Shown: piece after piece, positions 8,878 to 17,713 of the stretch
Layout: the number at the start of each line of letters is the position of its first letter
Numbering within the stretch: position 1 is the stretch's first letter
Assembly (NCBI RefSeq): GCF_001612985.1
Contig: NZ_BDBM01000019.1
Span: 1-64,000, forward strand
DNA length: 64,000 nucleotides
Source: Nocardia gamkensis NBRC 108242
GTDB lineage: Bacteria; Actinomycetota; Actinomycetes; Mycobacteriales; Mycobacteriaceae
Direction of reading: 5' to 3'
Made by a program: the position numbers and the translations under genes
The notes under the pieces: generated by a model
What the model was told of the DNA's origin: nothing
The model's database searches: none
The model's input: the letters and a program-made list of their open reading frames with translations, nothing else

Positions 8878-10115
8878 CGGCGTGATCCGATCACTCCGGC
8901 GTCCCGCAGCGCTTCGATATCCATTGCGGTGCAACCCAGTTCGGTGAGCACGGCGTCGGTGTGCGCGCCGAGGCCGGGCACCGGGCCCATCGGCGGCTCG
9001 AACCCGGCGAGGATCGCGGGCGGCAGCAGCGACGGGATCGGACCCGCGGGGGTCTCGATGCTGCGCCAGCGGTCGCGCTCGGTGAGCTGCGGGTGGTCGA
9101 GCACCTCGGTGGGGCGGTGGTAGCAGGAGTTGCCGATCCCGGCGTCGTCGGCGATCTTCTGGATCCGGGCCAGGTCGTGGCGCAGGCACCACGCGGCGAT
9201 CGCGTCGTCGATCTCGCCGCGGTGGCGCACCCGCCCGGGGTTGGTGCGGAATCGTTCGTCCGCGGCGAGATCCGGCCGTTCCAGGATGTCGGTCGCCAGC
9301 CGCCGCCACTCCCGGTCGTTGGTGGTGCCCAGCACCACGGTTCGCCCGTCGGCGGTGGGATACGCGCCGTAGGGCGCCACGGCGGGCGAACTCATCCCGA
9401 GCGGCTGCTGATCGACACCGGTGTGCCGCGCGTAGGTCAGGTGATAGCCCATCATCTCGGCCATGGTGTCGAAGAGGCTCACCGAGATCGTGTTGCCGTG
9501 AGCCGCGCCCCGACCCCGGCCGCACAGTGCGGCGAGGATCGACAGCGCCGCGTACAAGCCCGTGGTGACGTCGGCGACCGGCGGGCCGGGCTTGGCCGGC
9601 GCGTCCGCGGTGCCCGTCACCGCGCAGACGCCGGATTCGGCTTGGACGAGCAGGTCGTAGGCGCGTTTGTGGGACAGCGGACCGCCCGCGCCGAACCCGT
9701 CGATCTCCACCGCGATCAGGTCCGGATGTCGCGCGGCCAAGTCCGCGGGCGCGAGGCCGAGGCGGGCGGCGGCGCCTGGCGCGAGGTTGGACACCAGTAC
9801 GTCGGCTCGGCTCAGCAAGCGGTGCAGCAGGTCCACCCCGGCGGGCGATTTCAGGTCGAGGGTGACCGACTCCTTGCCGCGGTTGACCCAGACGAAGTGG
9901 GCGGCCTGACCGAGCACCACATCGTCGTAGTACCGGGCGAAGTCGCCGCCGTCCGGGTGCTCCACCTTGATCACCCGGGCGCCGAAATCGGCCAGACTGC
10001 GGGTGCACATCGGCGCGGATACGGCCTGTTCCAAGGCGATCACCGTGACACCGGCGAGTGGTCCCGGCCCGGAGGACCCGCCATCCGGCGCGAGACGCTG
10101 CGCGGGGGCGGTCAT
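8874..10115 (-). CDS. CaiB/BaiF family CoA transferase
   Basis: A 413-residue class III CoA transferase, which moves CoA between carboxylic acids through an aspartyl-CoA thioester. Typical features are the N-terminal LAGVTVIALEQAVSAPMCTR, KVEHPDGGDFAR, the VNRGKESVTLDL segment, and the catalytic Asp in ADVTTGLYAAL. ATG 10115 overlaps the stop of the upstream SDR (ATGA) and its own stop overlaps the hydratase start, so the genes are translationally coupled. Likely role: activation of a free acid entering the pathway. Substrate not determinable. Confidence 0.9.
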   Translation of the reverse strand: MTAPAQRLAPDGGSSGPGPLAGVTVIALEQAVSAPMCTRSLADFGARVIKVEHPDGGDFARYYDDVVLGQAAHFVWVNRGKESVTLDLKSPAGVDLLHRLLSRADVLVSNLAPGAAARLGLAPADLAARHPDLIAVEIDGFGAGGPLSHKRAYDLLVQAESGVCAVTGTADAPAKPGPPVADVTTGLYAALSILAALCGRGRGAAHGNTISVSLFDTMAEMMGYHLTYARHTGVDQQPLGMSSPAVAPYGAYPTADGRTVVLGTTNDREWRRLATDILERPDLAADERFRTNPGRVRHRGEIDDAIAAWCLRHDLARIQKIADDAGIGNSCYHRPTEVLDHPQLTERDRWRSIETPAGPIPSLLPPAILAGFEPPMGPVPGLGAHTDAVLTELGCTAMDIEALRDAGVIGSRR

Positions 10116-10879
10116 CAGATCACCGTGCCGCCGTCCACCGGCAGCACCTGGCCGGTGATGAACGAGGCGGCGTCGGAGGCGAGGAAGACGAACGCGCCCG
10201 CGACTTCCTCCGGTTCGGCCCAGCGGCGCAACAGGATCCGGTTGAGCATCTGCTCGGAGAACCGATCGTCGGTACGTATGGTGTGCGTCATCGGCGTCGC
10301 CGCCAGCGGGGCGAGCGCGTTGATCAGGATGTTCTTGCGCGCCAGTTCCTTCGCCAGCGATTTGGTGATGCCGATGATCGCGGCCTTGGCGGCGGAGTAG
10401 TTCACCTGGCCGAGCGTGCCGACGATGCCCGCGGCGGAGGTGACGTTGATGATCCGCCCGGTGCCGTCGGTGGGCAGGAACGGCAACGCCGCCTGCGCGC
10501 AGTTGATCGTGCCCAGCGCGTGGATGTCGAACAGCCGCCGCACCGATTCCGCGGTGGTGTCGGCGAACATCGCCGGTGCGGTGACCCCGGCGTTGTTCAC
10601 GACGATGTGCAGCACGCCGTCGGCGAGTCCGGCGGCCTGCTCGGCGGCCGCAGCGGCGGAGTCCCGGTCGGAGACGTCCAGCGCCCGCCCTGCCGCGGTG
10701 CCACCGTTCGCGACGATCTTCTCCGCGACGGCGCGGGCCGCCGCGCCGTCGACGTCGGTGACCAGCACGGCCGCGCCCGCGGTGGCCAGCGCCTGCGCCA
10801 CCGCGGAGCCGATCCCGCCCGCGGCGCCCGTGACCAGCGCCGAACGCCCGGTGAGATCGAACAGTGTCTGCTGCGCCAT
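10115..10879 (-). CDS. SDR family oxidoreductase (FabG-like)
   Basis: A classical short-chain dehydrogenase of 254 residues. It has the cofactor motif TGAAGGIG, NNAG in the central strand, the catalytic Ser in INVTSAAG and the YSAAK active-site Tyr/Lys pair, and ends with ITGQVLPVDGGTVI. Acidic residues after the second strand (VTDVDG) favour NAD(H). In this operon the likely job is oxidation of a hydroxyacyl-CoA or an alcohol intermediate. ATG 10879 overlaps the stop of the upstream dehydrogenase (ATGA). Substrate is inferred only from context. Confidence 0.9.
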   Translation of the reverse strand: MAQQTLFDLTGRSALVTGAAGGIGSAVAQALATAGAAVLVTDVDGAAARAVAEKIVANGGTAAGRALDVSDRDSAAAAAEQAAGLADGVLHIVVNNAGVTAPAMFADTTAESVRRLFDIHALGTINCAQAALPFLPTDGTGRIINVTSAAGIVGTLGQVNYSAAKAAIIGITKSLAKELARKNILINALAPLAATPMTHTIRTDDRFSEQMLNRILLRRWAEPEEVAGAFVFLASDAASFITGQVLPVDGGTVI

Positions 10880-12072
10880 CAGTAGCTCCTCGGCAATCCC
10901 AGGGCGTGCGAACCCAGGTAGTTCAAGATCATTTCTTGGCTGACGGGGGCGATGCGCATCACGCGCGCCTCCCGGAAGTAGCGGGACACGTGGTATTCCT
11001 CGGCGTATCCCATGCCGCCGTGTGTCTGCAGCGCTCGGTCGGCGGCGGTGAATCCGGCGTCGGCGCACAGGTATTTGGCCGTGTTCGCCTCGCGCCCACA
11101 GGATTTCCCGTTGTCGTAGCGCCAGGTGGCCTTCCGCAGCATCAGCTCGGCCGCGTCCAGCCGGGCCAGCGAATCGGCCAGGGGGAACTGGATGCCCTGG
11201 TTCATGCCGATCGGCCGGTCGAAGACCACGCGTTCCTTCGCGTACCGCACCGCCCGGTCCAACGCGACCCGGCCGAGGCCGAGCGCCTCGGCGGCGATCA
11301 GCATGCGTTCGGGATTCAACCCGTCGAGCAGATAGCGGAACCCGGCGCCCTCCTCGCCGACCCGATCCTCCACCGGCACGCGCAGGTCGTCGATGAACAG
11401 CTCGTTGGAGGTGACGGCGTTGCGGCCCATCTTGGCGATCGGCCGGATGTCGACGTGCGCGCGGTCGAGGTCGGTGAGGAACAGCGTCATGCCGTCGGTC
11501 TTCTTGGCGACCTCGTCATAGGGGGTGGTGCGGGTCAGCAACAGGATCTTCTCCGATTCCTGCGCTTTCGAGATCCACACCTTGCGCCCGTTCACCACGT
11601 AGTGGTCGCCGTCGCGGCGGGCGAACGTCGTGATGCGCGGGGTGTCCAGGCCCGCACCGGGTTCGGTCACACCGAAGCACACGTGCAGCTCGCCGGTCGC
11701 GATGCGCGGCAGGGTCCGTCGCTTCAACTCCTCGGAACCGTGCACCACCACCGGATGCATGCCGAAGATCGACATGTGGATCGAGCTGGCGGCGTTCATT
11801 CCGCCGCCGGAGCGCGACACCTCTTCGGCGAGCAGGGTGGCCTCGGTGATGCCGAGTCCGTGGCCGCCGTACTGCTCGGGGATGGTGATGCCCAGCCAGC
11901 CGCCGCCCGCGACGGCGTCGTAGAACTCGGTGGGGAACTCGTGTGCCTGGTCCTTCGCCATCCAGTACTGGTCGTCGAACTTGCGGCACAACTCGGCCAC
12001 CGATCTCCGGATCAGCTCCTGGTCTTCGGAGAGCTCGAAATTCATGCCCTCGGCGTTCGTGTCACCGGACAC
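10879..12072 (-). CDS. acyl-CoA dehydrogenase (first gene of operon)
   Basis: A 397-residue acyl-CoA dehydrogenase. It has FGVTEPGAGLDTPR and KVWISKAQES for flavin and substrate binding, GLNPERMLIAAEALGLG followed by YAKERVVFDRPIG, and THGGMGYAEEYHVSR. At the position of the medium-chain catalytic Glu motif the protein reads APVSQEMI, so the base must be elsewhere. The GTG at 12072 is chosen because GGAGG lies seven bases upstream; ATG 12045 (MNFELSEDQ) is an internal alternative. It heads the overlapping operon 12072 to 5737. A 9-bp inverted repeat brackets its start. Confidence 0.9.
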   Translation of the reverse strand: MSGDTNAEGMNFELSEDQELIRRSVAELCRKFDDQYWMAKDQAHEFPTEFYDAVAGGGWLGITIPEQYGGHGLGITEATLLAEEVSRSGGGMNAASSIHMSIFGMHPVVVHGSEELKRRTLPRIATGELHVCFGVTEPGAGLDTPRITTFARRDGDHYVVNGRKVWISKAQESEKILLLTRTTPYDEVAKKTDGMTLFLTDLDRAHVDIRPIAKMGRNAVTSNELFIDDLRVPVEDRVGEEGAGFRYLLDGLNPERMLIAAEALGLGRVALDRAVRYAKERVVFDRPIGMNQGIQFPLADSLARLDAAELMLRKATWRYDNGKSCGREANTAKYLCADAGFTAADRALQTHGGMGYAEEYHVSRYFREARVMRIAPVSQEMILNYLGSHALGLPRSY

Positions 12073-12385
12073 TTCCGCACCTCCACTTCCTCGTATCGCG
12101 GTCGCTCGCGGTACACGCCGGTGCGGAAGGTCGATCCAGCCCTCCCGCACCGGCGGCACCCGACGGCGACCGCTCGGTACCGCGCGTTCGGCCCTCCGTC
12201 TCCCCAGTCGAGGCGGATGACGCGCGAGCCGATCCCCGTCCCCCGGCGCGGCAGTGCACCGAGGCGTTTCCCGTGCCCGGCGAGGTTTCGCCGGGCACGG
12301 CGTGCACCGCCTGTCCTCGGCCCCGGTCGGAGCAGGCGTGTCCGTGATGGCCTGCGGGTGTTCGTTCGATCCCGCAGCCGGTGGC
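12073..12385. other. intergenic region between the CoA operon and the ABC-transporter operon
   Basis: About 310 bases without a convincing gene. It holds a strong hairpin near 12271-12300 that would end the transporter operon, and a 9-bp inverted repeat (CTTCCGCAC at 12072-12080, GTGCGGAAG at 12121-12129) next to the dehydrogenase start. The promoter of the 12072-5737 operon should lie here. No copy of the GAGAATnnnATTCTC palindrome is present. Confidence 0.6.
12271..12300 (-). terminator. hairpin after the ABC-transporter operon
   Basis: Thirteen-base stem, CCGTGCCCGGCGA pairing with TCGCCGGGCACGG, around a four-base loop. It lies downstream of the last gene of the minus-strand transporter operon and before the next minus-strand operon. 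There is no U-rich tail, as is common in actinobacteria, so the terminator role is inferred from stem strength and position. Confidence 0.65.
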
Positions 12386-12757
12386 TCAGCGCGGCGCCGA
12401 GGCCACCCCGTCGTAGCGAATCTCCGCGCCGAGCACCCGATTACCGAGTTCGTCGAGGTCGTAGGACTGGCGCGCCAGCCAAAAGCGCAGGAAATTGGTC
12501 AGCGAATAGCGCAGGAACAGCGCCGAACCCACCACGCTCGCCGCCACCCCGCCCAGGGCGAGGGTGATGGCGTCGCGCTGTGCCAGTGCGTCGGTCGTGC
12601 CGTGCGACATGAAATACGCCAGCACCGCCACCGCCACACCGGCCACCATGAGCGTGACGCCGGTGCGCAGCCACAGCCCGGAGCGGCCTGCCGCCGGATC
12701 GGGGATCTTCAAGTCCTGCAGTTCGCGGACGAAACGCTCCGCGCGAGATTCGGTCAT
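12386..12757 (-). CDS. small two-TM membrane protein of the transporter operon
   Basis: Encodes 123 residues with two hydrophobic helices (TGVTLMVAGVAVAVLAYFM, about residues 33-51, and a second around 68-83) and charged ends. ATG 12757 overlaps the stop of the ATPase gene upstream (ATGA), so it is translated with the branched-chain-type ABC transporter. No family is recognised with confidence. Position and coupling suggest an accessory membrane component of this importer, but that is inference. Confidence 0.7.
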   Translation of the reverse strand: MTESRAERFVRELQDLKIPDPAAGRSGLWLRTGVTLMVAGVAVAVLAYFMSHGTTDALAQRDAITLALGGVAASVVGSALFLRYSLTNFLRFWLARQSYDLDELGNRVLGAEIRYDGVASAPR

Positions 12758-13512
12758 GTGGAACTTCCTAGGTAGAGGGCTGCCAATTCGTTGCGGATTC
12801 CGCTGTCGGGGTGTCCCTGCCGCATCACCCGGCCGCGTACCAGGACGGCCGCGTGATCGGCGATGTCCAGCACGGCGGCGGCGAACTGCTCGACCACCAG
12901 CACCGCGACACCTTGGCGGGCTATCTCGGCGACCTCGTCGTAGAGCCTGCCGACCACCAGCGGGGCCAGGCCCATGGACAATTCGTCGAGCAGCAGCACG
13001 GCGGGATCGGTCGCCAGCCCACGCGCCAGCGCCAGCATCTGCTGTTCGCCGCCGGACATGGTTCCCGCGATCTGACCCGCGCGTTTGCCGAGGATCGGGA
13101 ACCGGCTGAAGGCGATCTCCTCGATCTCCTCCCTCGACCGTCCGGTGAACGTCATCATCAGCAGGTTGTCGCGCACGGTGAGATTCGGGAACACCCCGCG
13201 GCCCTCGGGGATCAGGCAGACGCCCGCGCGGGCCAGCTCGCGCGGGTCCGCTCCGGTGACGTCGCGCCCGCCGAGCGTCAGGCGTCCGGAGGCGACCGGG
13301 TGGATGCCCGCGATCACCTTCAGCGCGGTGGTCTTGCCGGCGCCGTTGGGCCCGAGCAGTGCCACCACCTGCCCGGCCGCGACGTCCAGGTCCACGCCGT
13401 GCAGCACGGTGATGGCGTCGTAGGCGGCGCGTACCTCGCGCAGGCCGAGGAGTTCGACGGGTCCGGAAGACATTGTGGCCGTCGCTGGTTCGGTTGCACT
13501 CTGCACGCTCAT
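12754..13512 (-). CDS. ABC transporter ATP-binding protein, LivF type
   Basis: A 252-residue ATPase of the hydrophobic-amino-acid uptake class. Walker A is LGPNGAGKTT, the signature is MSGGEQQ, Walker B is VLLLDELSMGLAP and the switch His position is replaced by Gln in VVVEQ, as in LivF proteins. It would power uptake together with LivG (13509-14222) and the fused permease. ATG 13512 overlaps the LivG stop (ATGA). LivF/LivG-type transporters next to CoA catabolic genes often import carboxylates or aromatic acids instead of amino acids; the substrate here is unknown. Confidence 0.92.
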   Translation of the reverse strand: MSVQSATEPATATMSSGPVELLGLREVRAAYDAITVLHGVDLDVAAGQVVALLGPNGAGKTTALKVIAGIHPVASGRLTLGGRDVTGADPRELARAGVCLIPEGRGVFPNLTVRDNLLMMTFTGRSREEIEEIAFSRFPILGKRAGQIAGTMSGGEQQMLALARGLATDPAVLLLDELSMGLAPLVVGRLYDEVAEIARQGVAVLVVEQFAAAVLDIADHAAVLVRGRVMRQGHPDSGIRNELAALYLGSST

Positions 13513-14222
13513 ATGTCTCCCAGATAGGCCGCGAGCACGGTTTGGTCGGCGCGGATCACCGCGGGTGGCCCGGAGGCGATCACCTTGCCGAGATCCAGCA
13601 CGAACACCTCGTCGCAGACGTTCATCACCAGGCCCATGTCGTGTTCGACGAGCAGCACCGCGGTGCCGTCGTCGGCCAGCGACCGCAGCAGTTCGCCGAA
13701 TCGCTCGGTCTCGGTGTGGTCCTGGCCCGCGGCAGGCTCGTCGAGCAGGATCAGGCTGGGCCGCGCCGCGATGGCCCGGCCCACTTCCACCAGGCGGCCG
13801 GTGCCGGTCGGCAGCTCGTCGGCGCAGGCGTCGGCGAGTTCGTGCAGGCCGAGCCGGTCGATGATCTCGGTGACGATCCGGGCGGCGTGCCTGCGCTGCG
13901 GGCCGAGTTCGGCCGCGACCAGCAGGTTGTCGCGCACGCTCAGCCTGCCGAACAACTCGAGCCGCTGGAAGGTGCGAGCCAGCCCGTGCCGGGCGCGGCG
14001 GGACGGGCCGAGCCGGGTGACGTCGGCGCCGTCGATCGCCACCCGTCCCCGGGTCGGTTTGCGCAGTCCGCAGATCACGTCGAACAACGTGCTCTTGCCC
14101 GCGCCGTTGGGGCCGATCAGTCCGGTCACCGCGCCGCGTTCGGCGCGCAATCCGGCGCCGTCGAGCGCGCGGTTGCCGCCGAAGACGACGGTGACATCGT
14201 CAACTTCCAGTAGCGACGGCAC
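13509..14222 (-). CDS. ABC transporter ATP-binding protein, LivG type
   Basis: A 237-residue ATPase with Walker A IGPNGAGKS, ARTFQRLELF typical of LivG, Walker B LILLDEPAAGQ and the switch His in VEHDMGLVM. The usual LSGG-type signature is altered (ELPTGTGRLVEVGRA), which is common in LivG homologues. GTG 14222 begins 23 bases inside the permease gene, so translation is coupled; the frame extends upstream but only through the permease coding sequence. It pairs with the LivF protein to energise the importer. Confidence 0.9.
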   Translation of the reverse strand: MPSLLEVDDVTVVFGGNRALDGAGLRAERGAVTGLIGPNGAGKSTLFDVICGLRKPTRGRVAIDGADVTRLGPSRRARHGLARTFQRLELFGRLSVRDNLLVAAELGPQRRHAARIVTEIIDRLGLHELADACADELPTGTGRLVEVGRAIAARPSLILLDEPAAGQDHTETERFGELLRSLADDGTAVLLVEHDMGLVMNVCDEVFVLDLGKVIASGPPAVIRADQTVLAAYLGDI

Positions 14223-16323
14223 GATCGAGCACCTCCTCGTCGTCGGATGTCCACGGGCGCCGCACGCCCCACCACTCCACCGGGACCTGCGCGGGGTCCG
14301 GCGCGGGCCGCGCCCGCACTCCGTGCAAGACGCGCGCCGCCACCACGGCGGCCACCACACCGAAGGTGAATCCCCACCCGTCGACGACGTCGATCAGACG
14401 CAGCCCCCACAGTCCCAGGACCAGCAGCGCGAGCAGCGGGGCGACGATCCGGTCGCGCAGCATCGGCAACCATTCGTCGCGCATCGAGGCGATCGCCCCG
14501 TCCTTCAGCACGCCGCCACCGAAGGCGATGCCGCCGAGCGCGGGCAGCACCTGCGCCAGATTTTGCAGCCCCGGCCACAGCACGGGGATCACGTTCAGCG
14601 GGCCTGCGAAGACAGCGCCGGTGAACAGGCCCGCACCGACAGCACCGAGACCGGCGATGGTGACGATGAGGAAGATCGGCAGTCCGGCGACCAGATTGAA
14701 CTGTTCGGGCGCGACGGCCCGCACCTGCATGCCGTACAGCGCGCCGCCCAGTCCGGCGATGGCCGCCGCCAGCGCGAAGACAAGCACGCGCGCCGCCAGC
14801 AGGCTGCCGCCGAGGGTCGCGTAGGCGGCCTCGCTGTCGCGCAAGGCGATCAGGCGACGCCCGAATCGGCTGCGCCGCAACAGCGCCACCGCCAGGCCCG
14901 CCACCGCAAGGCACACCGCGGCGAAGACGGTCACCTCGGCGGTGGTGTCCAGTTCCATGCCGAACAGATCCGGCCCGACCAGCGACACCGAGCCCTGGTC
15001 GAACAGCGAGATCCGCACGCCGAGGATCTCGAAGGAGGGCAGCGTGAAGATCCAGCGATCCAGGATGACGGCGAATGCCGCCGTCGCCAGGGCCAGGTAC
15101 ACCCCGGACAGCCGCAGCGCGGGCACCGCGACCACGGCCCCGACCACGCCGGCGATACCCATCGCGGCGGGCAGCGCCCACCACTGGCCCTCCGGTCCCA
15201 GATGCGCGTAGGCCACCGCGCCCACACCGGCCAGGCTGAGCTGGCACAGCGAGATCTGGCCCGCGAAACCCAGCAGCGGCACATACGACAGCGCGATCAC
15301 GCCCCAGGCGAACATCGCGCCGTAGGTGATCAGGTCGGATTCGGTGAGCATGGTCGCCAGCATCAATCCGGCCACGACCACGACCACGGCGAACGCCAGC
15401 GAACCGTTGATCGATGGCGATGGCACCGGGCTGAGCTTGCGGTCGCGACCGCGCAACCTGCCGTGCGGGAACATCAGCAGCGCCACGAACAACAGCAGCG
15501 CGGGGGCTGCCAGCCGCAGGCCGGGCAGGTACTCGTTCTGCGGCAGGTATCCGGTGAGGTAGCTCTCCAGCAGGCCGACCACCACCGCGCCGGCGAACGT
15601 CATCGGCAGATTGCGCAGCCGCCCGAAGATGGCCGCGGTGTAGGCGCTGACGATCAGCAGCGACAGCTGCGCGGCATCCAGCGCCACGGTCGGCGCGATG
15701 AGGATGCCGCCGATCGCGGCAAGCTCGATGCCCAGCATCCAGGCGATCCGGTTGGCCCGCCGGGGATCGGCGCCGGTCAGGCCCACCAGCGCGCGGTCGT
15801 CCACGGTGGCCCGCATCTCCGCGCCGATCCTGGTGCGGTACAGCAGGATGCGCAGCGCGGCGGCGACCGCGACGGCGACGGCCATGGTCAGCGCCTGATG
15901 CCAGGTGATGATGACCGGGCCGAGGTCGATCGACGGCTTGTCGGCGAAGAACCTGGTCAGCGACCGCGACTCGTTGGGGTTCCAGATCCAGCGCGCCAGC
16001 ACGATGAGCCCGCTGAGCAAGGCGATCGTCATCACGAGTTTCTCGGCGTCACCGAGCCCCTGCGTCGGCGCCAGCGCCTTGCCGAACAGCAAGCCGAACA
16101 GCGGCGCGAAGACCAGCAGCACCGCGACGATCGCCATCGGCGCGGGCCGGCCCCAGCCGACGGTGAGCTGCCAGTAGACGAACGCCGAGATCATCCCCGC
16201 GGCGCCGTGCGCGAAGTTGAACACGCCGGTCGTGGTGTAGGTGAGCACCAGACCGCTGCCGATCACGGCGTAGATCGCCGCGGTGCTGAGGCCGACGATC
16301 CCGAAGGCGATGAACTGCTCCAT
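14200..16323 (-). CDS. fused LivH-LivM branched-chain-type ABC permease
   Basis: One 707-residue protein carries both permease halves. Residues 1 to about 300 resemble LivH (GLVLTYTTTGVFNFAHGAAG, FGRLRNLPMTFAGA) and about 320 to 640 resemble LivM (LGFAGQISLCQLSLAGVGA, RFGRRLIALRDSEAAYATLG). The ABC-contacting EAA-like loops are present in both halves. LivH and LivM are normally separate, so this is a single-chain permease. The start ATG 16323 follows the binding-protein stop by 16 bases. It acts in the membrane with the two ATPases and the lipoprotein at 16340-17713. Confidence 0.92.
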   Translation of the reverse strand: MEQFIAFGIVGLSTAAIYAVIGSGLVLTYTTTGVFNFAHGAAGMISAFVYWQLTVGWGRPAPMAIVAVLLVFAPLFGLLFGKALAPTQGLGDAEKLVMTIALLSGLIVLARWIWNPNESRSLTRFFADKPSIDLGPVIITWHQALTMAVAVAVAAALRILLYRTRIGAEMRATVDDRALVGLTGADPRRANRIAWMLGIELAAIGGILIAPTVALDAAQLSLLIVSAYTAAIFGRLRNLPMTFAGAVVVGLLESYLTGYLPQNEYLPGLRLAAPALLLFVALLMFPHGRLRGRDRKLSPVPSPSINGSLAFAVVVVVAGLMLATMLTESDLITYGAMFAWGVIALSYVPLLGFAGQISLCQLSLAGVGAVAYAHLGPEGQWWALPAAMGIAGVVGAVVAVPALRLSGVYLALATAAFAVILDRWIFTLPSFEILGVRISLFDQGSVSLVGPDLFGMELDTTAEVTVFAAVCLAVAGLAVALLRRSRFGRRLIALRDSEAAYATLGGSLLAARVLVFALAAAIAGLGGALYGMQVRAVAPEQFNLVAGLPIFLIVTIAGLGAVGAGLFTGAVFAGPLNVIPVLWPGLQNLAQVLPALGGIAFGGGVLKDGAIASMRDEWLPMLRDRIVAPLLALLVLGLWGLRLIDVVDGWGFTFGVVAAVVAARVLHGVRARPAPDPAQVPVEWWGVRRPWTSDDEEVLDRAVATGS

Positions 16324-16339
16324 CAGCGCGAACGCTCCG

Positions 16340-17713
16340 TCACTTCAGGTCGCTTCGGCTCTTGCCGACATCGGCGAGGGTCAGCGGCTTGCCGAAATCC
16401 CGGGTGTACTTGTAAGGGGTGAAGCCGCAGCGGAATACGCCGGTGTTCGGCTTGAAATCCGCGGTCTTCCAGCCGTCGGGCGTGGCCTGCTGGACGTTGA
16501 AGCACCGGGTCTGCTCGGCCAGCGGCCGGGACAGATCGACCGGCGCCTGCAAGCCTCCGCCGGTCCACGCGGTCTCCTTGCTCGCGGTGTCGTACACGCA
16601 CGCGCGGGTGAGGTTGTCACCGCAGCTGGTCGCCGCTTTGGCGAACAGCAACCACGACTGGAAGGCCCGCAGCACCTGGAAGGTGATCGCGCTGCTCGGC
16701 GCGTACTGCTCGAACAGGTCTTTCAGCTGCTGCACCGCGGGCACCTGCGCGGCCGCGTCCAGCGGTGCGGTCCCGCTCAGATCGGCATAGTTGTTCTGGG
16801 TGGCCAGGGAGCCCTTCGTGACGTCGAGGAACGACTGGTTGTAGGAGTTGGCGTTGGCGTCGATCCAGTCCAGCTCGTAGTTCATGCTGGTGAGCACGTC
16901 CTGCAATTTGGCCAGGTAGCGGAACTCCCCGAAGAAGATCAGGCCCTTGACGTTGTTGGCCTTGATCGCCTGCGCGTACGGCGTCCAGTCCGACACGCCC
17001 GCGAGCGGATAGAGGTCGTTGTAGACGATCTTCGCGCCGTTCGCGGTCAGTGATTCGGTGAGCTTCTCGCCCATGACCTTGGTGATCGGCGAGTCGCCGT
17101 TGATCATCCCGACCGCACCGGCCGAACTCGGGTAGGCCTCCTTGATCAGCCAGTCCTGGAAACCGGTGTACGGGTTGACCGCTTCGGAGGCCGAGGAGCC
17201 GCCGCCCACTTGCAAGTCGGACCCGGTGTTCGCGGTCTGGGTCACCTGGGCGGGGAACTCCGGCAGCAGGCACGACAGCCGGTCCTTCACGCCGAGCCCG
17301 TCCAGCGCGGCGCTTCCGCCGACGAGGACGAAGTCCTCCCGGCAGGCCTCCAGCATGCGCTGGCGCACCTCCATGAGCTTGGTGTCGCGCAGGTTGGTCA
17401 CCAGCTTGCGCCCGTTGATGCCACCGGCGGCGTTACACCAGGAGGTGAACACCTTCGCCGCGTCGACCAGGTCGGGATTCTTCGTGAAACCTATGTCGGA
17501 GAAGACTCCGACCTCGATCTCGCCGGCCGTTACGCCCTGCGCGGACGCGCTTTTCGCGTTTCCGGGCCGGCAGACGCTGGTCAGGTCTCCGAAGTTGCCG
17601 GAGGCGGCCTGGCCCGGACCCTCATCGGTTCCGCGTCCACCGCCCTCGCGGCCACAGCCGGCCACCAAGAGCGCGACCGCCATCGCGGCAACGACCATTC
17701 GCTGCGGTTTCAC
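16340..17713 (-). CDS. substrate-binding lipoprotein of the branched-chain-type ABC importer
   Basis: A 457-residue periplasmic-binding-type protein with a lipoprotein signal (LLVAGC, lipidated Cys 20). The mature domain begins with EIEVGVFSDIGF and has the GGINGRKL and FFGEFRYLA segments of type I (LivK/Peripla_BP_6) binding proteins; several Cys residues suggest disulfides. It would capture the substrate outside the membrane. The start is GTG 17713 because GGAGGAGG lies just upstream; the longer frame has no ribosome site. First gene of the transporter operon. Confidence 0.88.
   Translation of the reverse strand: MKPQRMVVAAMAVALLVAGCGREGGGRGTDEGPGQAASGNFGDLTSVCRPGNAKSASAQGVTAGEIEVGVFSDIGFTKNPDLVDAAKVFTSWCNAAGGINGRKLVTNLRDTKLMEVRQRMLEACREDFVLVGGSAALDGLGVKDRLSCLLPEFPAQVTQTANTGSDLQVGGGSSASEAVNPYTGFQDWLIKEAYPSSAGAVGMINGDSPITKVMGEKLTESLTANGAKIVYNDLYPLAGVSDWTPYAQAIKANNVKGLIFFGEFRYLAKLQDVLTSMNYELDWIDANANSYNQSFLDVTKGSLATQNNYADLSGTAPLDAAAQVPAVQQLKDLFEQYAPSSAITFQVLRAFQSWLLFAKAATSCGDNLTRACVYDTASKETAWTGGGLQAPVDLSRPLAEQTRCFNVQQATPDGWKTADFKPNTGVFRCGFTPYKYTRDFGKPLTLADVGKSRSDLK

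Noticed and set aside
13585..16422. A 945-codon open frame antisense to the LivHM gene.
   Set aside because: Long antisense frames are common in high-GC DNA. It has low-complexity Arg/Gln/His-rich sequence and no motif.
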